From assembly GCA_004123355.1 (NCBI GenBank), contig SCHM01000002.1:10513569-10577568 (forward strand): DNA of 64,000 nucleotides, in the 5' to 3' direction. The DNA comes from Amphirosellinia nigrospora. Taxonomy: Eukaryota > Ascomycota > Sordariomycetes > Xylariales > Xylariaceae. The notes beneath the pieces were generated by a model. It was not told the DNA's origin, did not search any database, and saw only the letters and a list, made by a program, of their open reading frames with translations. Shown piece by piece: positions 11,501 to 23,415 of the stretch; the stretch's first letter is position 1, and each line of letters begins with the position of its first letter. A program made the position numbers and the translations under genes.

Positions 11501-14500
11501 TTCATTCAGGTAAGTCCTGGATGGGTGCAACCCTGCAACATATAGATAGGTCATAACCCGCCCGTCGTATGCCGCCACGCGACGCACAACTACGTAACTA
11601 TGCACCGTCAAATGCAACAGCCAACATCCCTTCCTCTCGTATAGCCAGTAGGGCCGAGTCCAAGGTGAGACGATAGGTGACATGCTCTAAGCTTTTAGCC
11701 TCCGCGGCCAATCTATACTTACTCACACCATGCACCCACCCGGTTCCCGTCCCCTCGGAGAGAGTAGTTTAGCCCATCTTTTTCACTTACAAACGTCACA
11801 ACCTAGACTCTTGCTAACCCCACTGAAGTGTATAGCTATCTCCCGATGTCGACACACCAGGAATAAGCCATCGATCTCGACGTTTCGCCTGCTTGAGAAC
11901 CAGTTCGTTTCGGTGGTCTGCTATAGTGCTCCTTGGCCACACCTGGCTAGATTTTGGGACTCTCGCCACTGTATCCCATGCGCCGATTAAGCCTCCATGG
12001 GGAAACACGAAGATCATAGCGATGATACACGATTGTCGCTTCATCGACGGATTATATTACATGGATTGAGTCGGTTTGGGGCGAATGTGTCTTGTCTCGG
12101 CAGTACACACCACTAAACCTGTCGAGTATGCTACGTCGATTATCTCGTCTATCGTCCAGGAAAAAAGCGTCCAAAATTCTCGATGGTAATTGCTGATGAT
12201 CGCCGATGTCATTGTTCCTCACCCCTCCCTTAGAAAGGCAGTCGGCACCGCAAAATACCATCGAAGGATCGATCAGATAAGCGGAGCAGAAACGAAACAT
12301 ACCCAACAATCTGCCAGAAGACTCGGCTGGTGTCTTTTGATTGCCGTTCTCTGCTGTTGAGGGATTGATTGATGCGGTCCCCAAAAATTTTCCTTCCATT
12401 CTTTTTTCGTATTGTCGCACTATATTGATGGCCATGGACGAAAGCTTGGTTAAATCATATTATAGAGCTCGTTTACGCACAGCAAATAGTGCCTATATTG
12501 CTTTTGGTTGCTTTGCTAATTACTGTGCCTATGCTCTCTAGCTGCATGATCTGTGCTACCCTTTTTCACTATCCATGCCACACTTTATGGATTAGCTCTC
12601 AAGGGATTAATTTGGGAGGTACCAAAACAAAGGCTACATCCTACTATATCATGTCGACATCAACATCTAACGTGTTGAAAGTTTCACATGGCTTCGTAGA
12701 ACAATAATTCAAAAGCTAGCAGCCAAGTCAGCTCTTGAGCCATCCTTTCGCACACACTACCTAGCCAAAGACTCTATCTTCCTTGGGGTTTATCCTAGGC
12801 CTTTGGCAGCTAGCCCAGTGTAAATTTGATCTCGTCTCATAGGCTGACGTACAGAAGAGGCAACCCCGTTTACACCTTAGCAGGATCGATGAAAGCCTAG
12901 CAAGGGGTACATAGTAGGGTACAGCCCTGTACTTTCATCCCTACTCAATTTGTCTATTAAGCAGATTAATCTTGTAGGTAGTCAAAAGTTTGGCTAAACT
13001 TTTATATTATATCAAGACTTTACACGTTACAAGCTTGTATGTTGTGGACCACCCAAGTCCGCCACCCATCTCGTTATGGATTTATATTTCTAACCCTGTT
13101 GTGTGTCTACTATATATATGTCTGCCCAGTTAAAGGGTCTTTGTGTGATTTACGATATATAACACGCTGCGTAGACCAGTAAGGGTACGTTTTGTTTGCC
13201 ATGTTCGTTTCATTTAAAACGTCACAATAACCTTGACCAAGTAAGTGATAATTATTTCAGTATACGGCATGTATTAGTAAAACGAATGGTAGTGGACCCA
13301 GCGAGAAGGGTGGCAGATCTAGGTGGGCAATGAGCAACTCCTCGCCCCCTGTGTCATTGCCCAGACAATAACATAATAATTTCAACAATACTTCAAACAA
13401 TATTCCTTCACTTTTGTTTCTTTAGGTTTCAGTAACTTACTCTATTCCACACGTCTCTGACTTTAAAAAATCTCCACAAGCCTTTTACTTTACAAGATAG
13501 CTATCGATGTTTACCTCTTTCTGTAGCATCTTACCCATACTCCCGTGAATACGGTATTTACGATACCAGGGATCATATTTGTCATTCTACTACTCCTCAA
13601 TGTCGGTTTGTTCAATCTTTTGTCGTTGGTCGGGATTTTGACTAAGATACTGTCACTTGCCACGAATGATAATAAAAAAGCTCCTACGATTCCATGCAAG
13701 AAATTTGCGGGAAAGAGTACCTACTGAAGGTCTATCTAGTTTACTGATATCTTCCTGAGAATGAGGCTTTTGGAGTTATGCCTGAAGAGGAGCCTGTTTC
13801 TGGGCTGGGAAGTATCTCTCAATAAGGGCCATGTACGAAAGCTAAACATAGCTACGTAGCAACAGTCGAATATCATGCCAATTGATTTATGCAAGGATTC
13901 TTAATCGAAAACCAAAGAAAATGAGAACTTTCGCATACTAATCCTATAATACCGGCATTAATATAGATTATTGTAGTTATGATTGTTATGTGAGCTCTTG
14001 TACTAAAGTTGTTGGACTTAAGAGAACTAGTTTACATAAAAGTATCTCCTAGTCCTCCTGCGTTTTGAGTGGATTAGTGCATTGTCGAACTAGTGCCCCT
14101 TACGATTTCCTATTTCATGCTTATTATTAATAAATAGGGGTTTGGCGAGTCATTTGCCCCTATTACTAGACGTAGGGATGGTCTTAGGTGTTCGCGTGAT
14201 CTGAACTAACGGCCACTGAGCTTCTAATTCTGAATGACTCACCCTAGTCTTACAGAGTCAAGCCTTTAGAGACTTGATTTTTAAGTTTACTTATTCAAGT
14301 GCAACACAAAGTTAGATCTTGATTTCTGTTACTAGCTTACTTACGTAAGACATGAATACCAGAAACTAGCATGATCTATGGAGGAAGAATCAAGTCCATT
14401 AACTGATAGTTGTATATTCTGCAATTTTGACAATTGTAAAACTAATTTACGTATTCGAATGTGAGTGATTAAGTCCACCGTCTCTGTCCTCGGCCCAGAC

Positions 14501-14890
14501 AGTGCGTGTCGACATTAGTTATCCATCTCGATATGTAACAGGGTATTACTGTATACGATGCTATTAGGTATCCTTCCCGTATTTATTAACTCCTTGAAAT
14601 TCTCAAAGCTGGGTATCAATTTATTTCTTCCATTGGCCAAATGGTACGTGGATTATACTGGCATAGGATCCTGCTGTTTCGGATTTCCTACAGCTCAAAA
14701 AGCCTGCTCTTGCCGATGCTCGGTTGGGTTAAGAAAATCGAAATATGACAAAGGTTGTAGCCTGGTTGGCATTCCGAGTGGATCTAGTGCGAGCCGGTAG
14801 CCAGAGGTGTAATTATGAATTCCGCGCTCGTCGGCTGCGCACCGGAGGGCAAGCTTGGCTCACACTCCTTATTAGTGCCTTATTAGTGCT
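8589..14890. other. Gene desert, about 6.3 kb
   Basis: No conserved protein fragment was recognised on either strand. Open frames are all under 130 codons with unremarkable composition. A hydrophobic 60-codon frame at 13545-13727 and a 117-codon minus frame at 8883-9236 are the best candidates and neither is convincing. Base composition is moderately AT-rich and mixed, not the extreme AT of RIP islands. A long non-coding RNA, very divergent effector-like genes or decayed repeats cannot be excluded. Confidence 0.5.
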
Positions 14891-15594
14891 TTAGTGGCGA
14901 AGGCCGAGAGATCCTGCGTCGTCCAGAACCTCAAATATACCACTGATCTTGCGTGTGGGGCCCCTCACCGGACCGCTGAAGATATCGAGTGTGCCCGGCG
15001 CCCCTGAAGGCGGTGGTTCCAGCAAGTCGAGTTCCGGTCCTTCGCTCTCGGCTTGTGTGTAAGGAGAAAACGGCGATCGTGGTGTAATCGGCGGCGACAG
15101 CGTAACGAGGAACTTGTCGAGGAGGGAAGTACCGTCGAAGCGTCCAGCAAGTATGCCGCCAAGAGCTCGGTGAGGTCTGCGGCGGCCGAGGGCGCGGGGA
15201 TAGGGAACACCGGACGGCTGATCCGTTTGTATGAACGCGACGTCTTCTTGGAGCTTGGAGGAGAGTCTAGATTTCCCGCATTGGCTGCTTGGGAGTCTTG
15301 ATGTGCGGACGCTCGTTTGCTCTGTCGCCTCCTGAGCGATGTCTGCTTCCGGGGCGACAGCGACGTCAGGAACTTGCGTCGTGGTGCTGGTGGTGGCTGC
15401 GGGTGTATGGCTGTGGGATTTTGACCAGGACGCCCGAACATATCGATACCCCTAGACACAGCGATGTTGCCTGCCACAGTAGCCTCGGCCTCGCGAAGAA
15501 GTAGCTCCATCTGGGGTTCGTCTAATTCGCTTAGGAGATCCAAGACGCGGTCGATGGACGAGTTCGACCGGTGGTGGGATTTGCGCGACGACAT
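14891..15594 (-). CDS. Uncharacterised basic/Pro-rich protein, frameshifted
   Basis: The protein starts MSSRKSHHRSNSSIDRVLDL, followed by an acidic amphipathic helix (SELDEPQMELLLREAEATVA), a Pro-rich linker, and a Lys/Arg/Ser-rich segment (residues about 70-130). The frame that opens at 15594 degrades into Arg/Ser-rich residues after LTELLAAYLLD. The +1 frame from about 15144 gives a sensible continuation (FDGTSLLDKFLVTLSPPITP, then GTLDIFSGPVRGPTRKI, then IFEVLDDAGSLGLRH) to a stop at 14891. A single lost C at about 15140-15145 would join them into a protein of about 233 aa. I do not recognise a named family. Disorder plus a C-terminal conserved block suggests a regulatory or scaffold role, but this is a guess. 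Confidence 0.6.
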
Positions 15595-16777
15595 CTTGGA
15601 TCTGCCTTGTTGTTTTTCATTTGATTAGATAGCTTGACGTCTGCAAAGGGCTCGTGGATTAAGGAGTGACGTTAGAATTGACGTGAGAAGGATGGGAAGG
15701 CATTTGAAGATTGTTTGTTTAACAATCAACAGGAACAAGCCGAGATGGCATCGCTTCGTATTAGTGCTATATTTAATAAGGGTGGATGGTTTGCACCACT
15801 GGTTCGGTGCGATTGGCCAATCAGAACACTGTAATTACCCTGAGAAGCTACTAGTTTCCAGAAATGGAAAGCATCAGTGTTTCATGCATGCTAGGGGCCC
15901 TACTGTAGGGGGTTACTTACGCATCGGTAACTTCAGCAGCACTTGATATCTGTTTCACTTTTGAATCATGCTATGTTTGTCCTCTATTGTCTAGATCTCT
16001 GCTTTTTGAGACACCTAAGTATGCTTTATTTTTGGTTTAACACCTCAGATAGTGTCTCGTGTATGTAGGTGAGCAGCCCAGACATTGGCGTATAGTTCTG
16101 TTCTAGTGTACAGTAGTGACCTAGCCCAGAAACCGCACACATGCTATTTGCCTCACAAGATCTGCTATCTTAAAGCTAGACAGAACGACTAGTAATATTC
16201 TAAAAGAATCATGAGTCTTTAATTATCATTGCCAGTTGAAGGACGAAGTTTGGAATATAAGTTGATCATGATATATTGTCCTAGCGGAAACAGGCATTTA
16301 ATCTAACTAATGAACACGCTGACGCCACTACAACACACAATCCCTTGCGATTTTATGCTTATCCTCATCCCCGTACACATACAAAATGCTCTACATCACA
16401 TTTGGCAGCATATCAATATGACCTACGTTACACGTTACGGCCGGAATCATGGGAGACAAGTAAACGCCTACGATAATGGCGCCGATAGGGCGGGGAATGT
16501 GAGAGCCACTTCATTATTAGATGAGTACAGCTCAAATTTTGGCTCACGAGAGCCGTATAGAAACTATTCTGGATATGAGAGGTCCATGTGTGCTGAGAGA
16601 GAGTATAAGTCCTCGTTTCATCTCTTCATGAAACCTGATGTCCAGATCGAGCAAGGTATGGGCATTAACTGAGCAGAGCGACTCTAGAAACACGCCAGTA
16701 TAGCGCGTTCCCGTTCGTCACTTGCCCGTGAATATCGCAGGCGTCTCGTCCATCCAGCCGGTATATTGCTAACTGCG
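15595..16777. other. Spacer, no supported gene
   Basis: Contains the probable promoter of the minus-strand gene that begins at 15594, and the 3' region of the acidic-protein gene. A plus-strand open frame of 120 codons at 16310-16672 has no recognisable domain and is treated as unsupported. Confidence 0.45.
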
Positions 16778-17450
16778 TCAATAGTCATCGTCGTCATCGT
16801 AGTCGTCGTTGTCGTCGTCATCATCGTAGTCATCGCCGTAGTCCTCATAGTCATCACAGTTATCGTAGCCATAGTCATCAGCGCTGCCATCATTGTTAAA
16901 CTCAGGCTCAGACTCGGTGTCATCATCCAGCTCTCTTTCAGCTTCAGAACTAGTCGCAGCATCAGCCTCACTTTTCTCCTCGTTTCCGCCTTCATAGGTT
17001 GCCCAGTATTCTTCGTCATTCTCATGGTATTGGCTTTCTTCCTCAAAACGGGGTCCTTGGTTGTAGTCGGCAGAGGTCTCATGAGAGGATTGCGACGGAG
17101 ACGGACTGGGCGTGGGACGGTTAGATGATGTGCCGTAGGGTCGCTCCTCTTCAGATGAATCAGCGGTCTCTCTAAATAGAGTGTGTCTGTTAGATCATAG
17201 TTTCGTTAAAGATTGGGTTGGATAGGACGGATGGACTTGCCTATGGCCTGCCACGCGAGAGTAAGTTTCGTGTCGGCGACTTTCTTCAGAGCCTGAATCT
17301 TGACCCTCCTCATCTTCTATCTGAGTTAAACAAGTATGTAAGCACATGCCGCAAGTTTGGGGGGTGCTTCAGCAGTACCTCGCGCTGAGCATCGTCGAGC
17401 GAACGGAGCACCTTGCGGTGCTCTAACCACTCCCGAAAGCTCTCACCCAT
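16778..17450 (-). CDS. Small highly acidic protein, three exons with a GC-AG intron
   Basis: Three exons read cleanly on the minus strand: 17379-17450, 17241-17320 and 16778-17171, total 546 nt or 181 aa. The N-terminus MGESFREWLEHRKVLRSLDD is an amphipathic helix. The middle is Ser/Glu-rich (EDEEGQDSGSEESRRH, TADSSEEERPYG), and the C-terminus is an extreme acidic tail rich in D and Y after EPEFNNDGSADDYG. Intron 1 (17321-17378) is GT-AG. Intron 2 (17172-17240) has the donor GCAAGT, the usual form of a GC-AG intron, and the frame is preserved across it. No catalytic motif is present. Such acidic tails occur in histone- or RNA-binding chaperones, but no function can be assigned. This is one of the few multi-exon genes here with no frameshift. 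Confidence 0.75.
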
Positions 17451-18835
17451 GATTTCCGAGTGTGTCGAATGTGTTGTCGGAACTAATAATCCAGCAGACG
17501 CTGCCTAGGTTGTCGCGAATACTACCTGGTTTAATTGATGAATGAGAAAGGTACGCGGGTCTCGTCGAGATGGCAGTGTAGGCAAACGGATAGATATATC
17601 CTTATCTGGTTGTCCCTCCGAGCATTGTGCTTCTCTGCGTTGCCTAGGTGCGAGCATAGTGACGGTAGGTAGTTGTTGGGTAATAAACGTACATAACTCT
17701 CGGTTATTCCCACGGTGTTCCTAAGTCTTCCGCAGTTGACGGATAGTAACAGTATCGAGGTGAAGGTCTGTTTTAAACTAAGACATTCGCTGTTGTCTAT
17801 GCATATTATTTACTATAATGTTTGCATGATATTTACTCTATTGACAATAAGTGTCGAGGATTAATTTATCGATATACCCTCTTGTGGTGATTATATTCCT
17901 AGTATACTGGTATTAATAAAATAGTAGATGAAGAGGAACTAGTAACAGTATAATTCGATAATAGCAACCTGGCGATGTTTTTGCATCGACCGAACTGATG
18001 CACCTTGCGCAAATTCCGACCTCGTCTTATAGGCTACGAATAACGGTAAATTTCTAATGTGATGAGAAGGCAGCATTGGCGAATTACAGCGCCTTTTGCT
18101 TGATCGTACTGTCCTCAGGCTCTGAAACCGGTGACGTGCTCCCCTATCTTCATCCATGATAGTATGCGAGGCTGTATAAGCCTCAGCAGTCGTGTTAGAG
18201 TTAGCTTAGTGTGTTAAAGTAACTACCTATTCAAACAGGCTCGACGCGGACGTGCCGACCGCTAACAACGAGTTAGCTATACATTTGGTCATTAGAGATG
18301 CACATTGAAGTGGTGGACATGGCCATATGTGAGTTTAGGGGTAGACAAAACTATCCTAAGGGCTTGGAGGATCTAGTGAATCGTCTTCGGATCTTGCAGT
18401 GGCTAATCAGGAGTCATCTATACTTTAGTTCATGTAGCTCATGAGTCAGAATGGAAGAAAGACTAGCGGAGGGAATACGTATTCGTATTATACGTTGGGT
18501 AGGTAGCTACAATTCTGCATCGCACGTCTTGATTCACTTGTGGAAGAATGTATATCGCGAGAAGGACAAAAGAGCCTACCTAGGCCGTTATAGTCCATGT
18601 CCTACGTTTTCCGGCGGCCATACCGTACGGAAACGAAGACACACTGTACCTCACTATCTGCTCAAGAACCTACTAACTCCACTCGATGCTTTCATAAAAG
18701 GTGAACGTTGAGCAATTCATTTTTACATCGAAAATCGGAATCTGGCATCTTCATCACTCCTCGAGTAGCTCTCATATTATATACACTTTCTCCCGTCTTC
18801 ATATTTTCTCAGTCGCCTGCAAACAAACCCTGATT
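17451..18835. promoter_or_regulatory. Divergent spacer, acidic gene / CAF16
   Basis: About 1.4 kb between two divergent genes. A plus-strand frame at 18451-18711 has no recognisable content. The region is expected to carry both promoters, but no individual site can be named. Confidence 0.4.
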
Positions 18836-19950
18836 ATGGCACCGCCCGAGATCAGCGTCAACAACCTCACATACACATTTCCCCAATATGACACGGGGTT
18901 AACCAACGTCTCTCTAGACGTGCCTGCACGTAGCCGTACGCTTCTCATAGGCGCCAATGGTGCAGGAAAAACTACGCTTCTGCGTCTGCTCGCCGGTAAG
19001 CGCCTCGCGCCGAGCAACACTATCAGCATCTCCGGCGTGGATCCTTTCAAGGAGGGCCTCGAGGGCGTCACCTATCTGGGTCTGGAATGGGTGCTTAACC
19101 CGATCGTTAGGACGGTATGTGTCAGGATTTCCCGTGCCTGATTCCTCGGTCTCTTTGTTTCGTATGGTGTACCAAGCTCTGTGGGAGGAGACTTGGAGAT
19201 CTCGACTAATGTGTTGTTTATGCTTGTAGGATATCGGTGTTGCTGAACTGCTCCGCTCTGTCGGTGGTGATGCGTACCCAGAGCGTCGAGACGAGCTCAT
19301 CTCCGTCCTAGACATCGACGTGAAGTGGCGCAGTGAGTAATTCCCTGACTGATTTTTTTCTTGGCTTTTCTTCTTGGCTTGTCTTGGTTTTTTCCTCTGC
19401 TGAGGGGGTCCCCTGGGCCCGGTGGGGAAGGGTCCGGTAAGATGTGAAATACTTACAGACCACGCTCAAAATGGCTGCGACTGACTCCGACTATTGCAGT
19501 GAGCGCCGTAAGCGATGGAGAGAGGCGGCGGGTGCAGTTGGCTATGGGCCTTGTGCGCCCCTGGACCATACTACTTCTTGATGAGATCACCGTAGACCTC
19601 GACGTGCTAAGCCGTGCCGAGTTTTTGGGCTGGCTGAAGCAGGAGACGGAGAACCGTGACTGCACCATCGTCTATGCTACGCATATTCTCGATAATCTGG
19701 CAGGCTGGCCTACTCACCTCGTTCACATGCATCTGGGCACTGTCCGCGAATGGGGCCCGCGGACAAGTTCCTCGGAGAGAGTGCGAATCTCCGTAGTACG
19801 GGCAATAGTCGGCTTGGCGAATTGGTGCTTGGTTGGCTGCGGGACGATTTGAAGGCGCGCGGCCCGCGAAATGTTCAGACTATGGGCACCGAGGGCATGG
19901 CTTATTCAACTGGCGGTATCGGCGGCTATGGTCTTGAGCACAAGGACTGA
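18836..19950 (+). CDS. CAF16: ABC ATPase of the CAF16 type
   Basis: Soluble ABC protein without membrane segments, related to yeast Caf16, a CCR4-NOT-associated factor. Exons 18836-19114, 19230-19332 and 19500-19950 are separated by GT-AG introns. The Walker A is [16 protein letters not shown] (residues about 40-55), the signature region is [15 protein letters not shown], and Walker B is [13 protein letters not shown] followed by the H-loop region [19 protein letters not shown]. The C-terminal tail is Gly-rich ([15 protein letters not shown]). At 19751-19755 the frame shifts: one more G in the TGGGG run would join VREWGP to ADKFLGES. The start at 18836 (MAPPEISV) fits the family better than the longer in-frame start at 18701. 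Single-domain ABC architecture of about 290 aa supports the call. Confidence 0.92.
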
Positions 19951-21068
19951 GCTCACCGTCTGAGTTCAGCTTGGCAGAGGTGCGACTTAACATGGGGATT
20001 ACGAAAAGGGAGCCATGTCAGAGCGATATTTGGTTTTCCGTACATGGCATAACACACGGCGTTGGGCGACTGCACTTAACTTGCATTTGCGGGCGTAGGG
20101 GTTTCAACATTCGCCGTGAGTGGCGTTTTTTGGGGGGCGGTTTTCATCATCCGCCTTGGACTGTATCTGGAATTTATGACGGAAGTTTCAAGATACCCTT
20201 TCAACAATGGCTAGTTAGAATAAAGATAGAAAAGTCGGTTTACGAATATAATGGGCTCATGTAAACATTTTAAAGGTTCCTGAATATGAGACAAGAGGCA
20301 CCTGGATTACCATCAAGTCTCTAGGCTAGGAAGTATTTAATAGGCGTATCCATACAACTTTCGACAGATTAAATGTGAGTACTCGCACTGATAGCGAGTG
20401 GAGCTTCTGCCTCTCTGACTAGCTCAAACCAAGGCTGTTACTTACTTGTTTGTTGACTTGGAGTTATCGACATTGCATAGCCAGACAGTTCGTCGTCATT
20501 GACGAATAAATAGATGCGGCGTAAGGCGAATGACTGGGAAGGGTGCAGCAAGGGATGCACGATAATCTACTTCGGTGCACTCGCAACTACGAAGTCTGCG
20601 AGGCGGAAACCATCGGCAATACTTAGATGTTCGTTGTGGTACTTGTGTATTTTTGAGTAAAGAGACAATGGGCGATAATAGGCTTTTGTCGGTCAAGAGA
20701 CTTAAAAAAAAATCGATGCAATGCAACGCTGAACACCAATATCGATTATGTGCATGTCAGAGTTGTACTCTGGGTCATTTCCAAGGTTGTACCGTATAAT
20801 ATCTGCATATGCTGAATAGGAGCATCGCCCCTCACAATCCTCCATTGTCGTGTCTCGTGTTCTCACCTGGCGAATGGCGATAGACGCATCGCGATTCTAT
20901 ACCGAATAAAACTAGGGAGCTAAACAGTAGGTTGTCCCGTCGCAGAGTTTCAATCGTATTAGATAACAGGTTTTCAACCCCATCCATACCGCGCTTGTTT
21001 AGGTAGTTCAGGACGCCACGACGATATTCATCCCAGGAAATGTGTATACCGCCTCTATCAGCCAGTGC
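19951..21068. other. Convergent spacer CAF16 / CENP-I
   Basis: About 1.1 kb between two convergent genes. No supported coding sequence was seen; short frames here have no recognisable content. Confidence 0.5.
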
Positions 21069-23415
21069 TTAAGGTGGGTTTTGTAACGGGGCCGGCGTGC
21101 TTAATACTGAGCCCTCTTGCTCCTCCACTTGTTCCTCTAACTCCCGCAAAGACGAAATCGCGAATAGACTGAAAACGGGCGAGTAGGACAACGAGAAGAG
21201 ATTCGCCAGGGAACCACCCATCGAAAGACTTGTGACGTAAGATGATAAATCCATGACCAAGGATTGTGGAATCATACATCCTTTCGCGTTAGAGTCTTTG
21301 TCACTTAAAGCGCGCTGTCTCCATAGGCAGTTACAGATATCCATTAAGAAACCGTTGAATTCGGGAATATGCCTAGGTGTGTAGTTGATATCTGCTACGT
21401 CCATCGCAATCTGAAACCCCACTTTATACTTAGCGACAACGGAACACACACGAGACACGGTTAAGGGCGAGGTAGCGAAAAACATGTTGTAGATTAGTGT
21501 CGCCGGAGGGACTGCAGTGGCCTGACCATGCGTAAGGAGATGAGAATCGGAAGCCAGGGAGGACGTTTGGTAGTAGAAATCTAGAACCTTTCCATGTGTT
21601 GACATGCTAGGTGACGTTTGGATGAGGGTTAAGCAGAGGCTATTGACGTGTGCAACAAGGCTGGCGGTATTTTCGGAAACTTGTGTGCGCTTTGTACCTG
21701 ACGACATCCAATATACTATCCAACGACGCAACAGAGAAGTGAAGAAATCCAACATTTGGATCTGAGAATGTGGCGTTCCATCGAGTACTTTTCGTTCAAG
21801 AGCTTGGAATATGTTGGCTAGGAGCTCTGCGTTTGGTTAGTGCGGGTGTCGAGATTGTATATCGCCATCACCCTTACCTCGAAAAGCCGCCAGCGGCGTA
21901 TATGTTAATATTTCAAGGACGAGTTCTCTTCCCTCATGGCCGTCCCACGTATTCATAAGTTCTCTGAGGAAAGCAAGAAAGATGGGGGAAGCGCCTAGCA
22001 AGTGTTAGTCATATTCTAGAAGAGTGTTGCTTATGTTTATACTTTGGTGGCTGTGACATAACTCTTCAGAGTACGAAGAATACCCAATAGACGAGTATCG
22101 GAATCTCCCGCCATGAGGTCTTGCGTATATGATTCTAGCCAATTGCATGCGCGCAGGTGTCCCTCAGCTTCTGGCCGTAAGAGCAGAAGCTTTTGCAACA
22201 AAGGATCGCCGAGGATCGCAATTAACTGGTTCGGCAATTCGATTTTTTCTAAGTTCTTTACGAAACCTTCGACAGTCTCAATTTCCTCTAGCGTTACAGA
22301 GTCCTAGTTTAGTTAGTTAGCAAGAATAGCTAACGACACTCGTACAAGATAGACTGACCTCTGTAGCGTGTGATGTATGCACTTCGGGAACCGGCCAATT
22401 GCCGGCATCCTTTAGTCTATGGCGCGCGATTCTGAAGGCATCCAGCGGCATTTCTGCCCGTGATGCGCGTCGTTGCGCGTGGGCTCGCCGAATCTCATCA
22501 AGCCGCTCGCGCCATTGCGAATCCGGGTGCTGATTGTGGTTAGCGATCATGAATAGTGCCAGCTAGTTTCCACACACGCACGTTGAAAGCTGATGCTTTA
22601 CCTCGAGTCGCTTCTCCAACGATGATCTCCGGATAGTAGTCTTTGTAAACTCTTAGCAGACCCGTGAGCGATGGGTCACTGCCAGTCTGTCTGGATAGCA
22701 AGAGGCTGCGAACTGGTTAATAAAAGGCTAAAAGATATGCTGTTGGGACTAATACCGACAGTTCTTGGATTCGGTGAGGCCGGACATGACGGCGGCGTGT
22801 TATGAGTGCTAGTAAGTGGCATGCATAGGCCCTAAAATGTAAGCTGCGAAGGGCTGGCCAACAACACAACTAGACTTACCTCAGCGCAGCGGTGTCGAGT
22901 AAATTGAACAGGACTGGGTATGCCTGTAAAAAGCATGTCCGATTCTCGGCCACATGGTGTATCATGATGAGCCATTTTAACAAAGCAGCTTGAATAGTGA
23001 GAGATGGTTTTAGCTTGCCATGGCCAAGGCACCCTATGACCTTGATGATGAGTTCTCCGCTCACAGATGCTGCAGGGTATAAGTTTTTGACAATGGTAGC
23101 AAGACTAGCTTGGTCTAGAAAATTTGGCGTAGTAATTAAATCAATCAATTCATTCAAGTCGGCTGGTAAGAGGCCTTGATCGTAGGCCAACGACGTCAAC
23201 TGTTCAACTGTTGGCTTGATATTCGTCCCCCGATGCTTTGCCGGTAGTTTTGATGCTTCTTGATTTAGCGACGGTTACGAATCTGAGAGCGTGCTAAGCA
23301 TACCTCGGAGGATATCGGATAATGGCTCCTGCATTTCTGGCCATTTGTCTGCGGAAGACGACGCAGCTTGGGCCTCTCTCGAGTGCTCGCCATCTGTATT
23401 TAGGAATACCGACAT
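21069..23415 (-). CDS. Inner kinetochore protein CENP-I / Mis6
   Basis: Mis6/Ctf3/CENP-I family, a HEAT-repeat subunit of the constitutive centromere network needed for CENP-A loading and kinetochore assembly. Exon 1 (23304-23415) begins MSVFLNTDGEHSREAQ. The next exon carries the family hallmark LVKNLYPA-like block (TIVKNLYPAASVSGELIIKV), then GKLKPSLTIQAALLKWLIMI. The next exons give AYACHLLALITRR..HVRPHRIQ and GLLRVYKDYYPEIIVGE, which match the family closely. The rest runs through WRERLDEIRRAHAQRRASRA and a helical C-terminal half to a stop at 21069. At least five introns are present. A CENP-I homologue of about 700 aa is expected and the spliced length fits. Exact exon borders in 21750-22560 were not all resolved. 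Confidence 0.85.

Noticed and set aside
16684-17128. Two frames rich in Thr/Met or Val/Ile on opposite strands
   Set aside because: Both are shadows of the GAC/GAT repeats that encode the acidic tail of the minus-strand protein at 16778-17450.
12819-18036. Similar 26-base strings near 12820 and 18010 (AAATTTGATCTCGTCTCATAGGCT-like)
   Set aside because: About four mismatches in a short string; similarity does not extend beyond it, so chance cannot be excluded.
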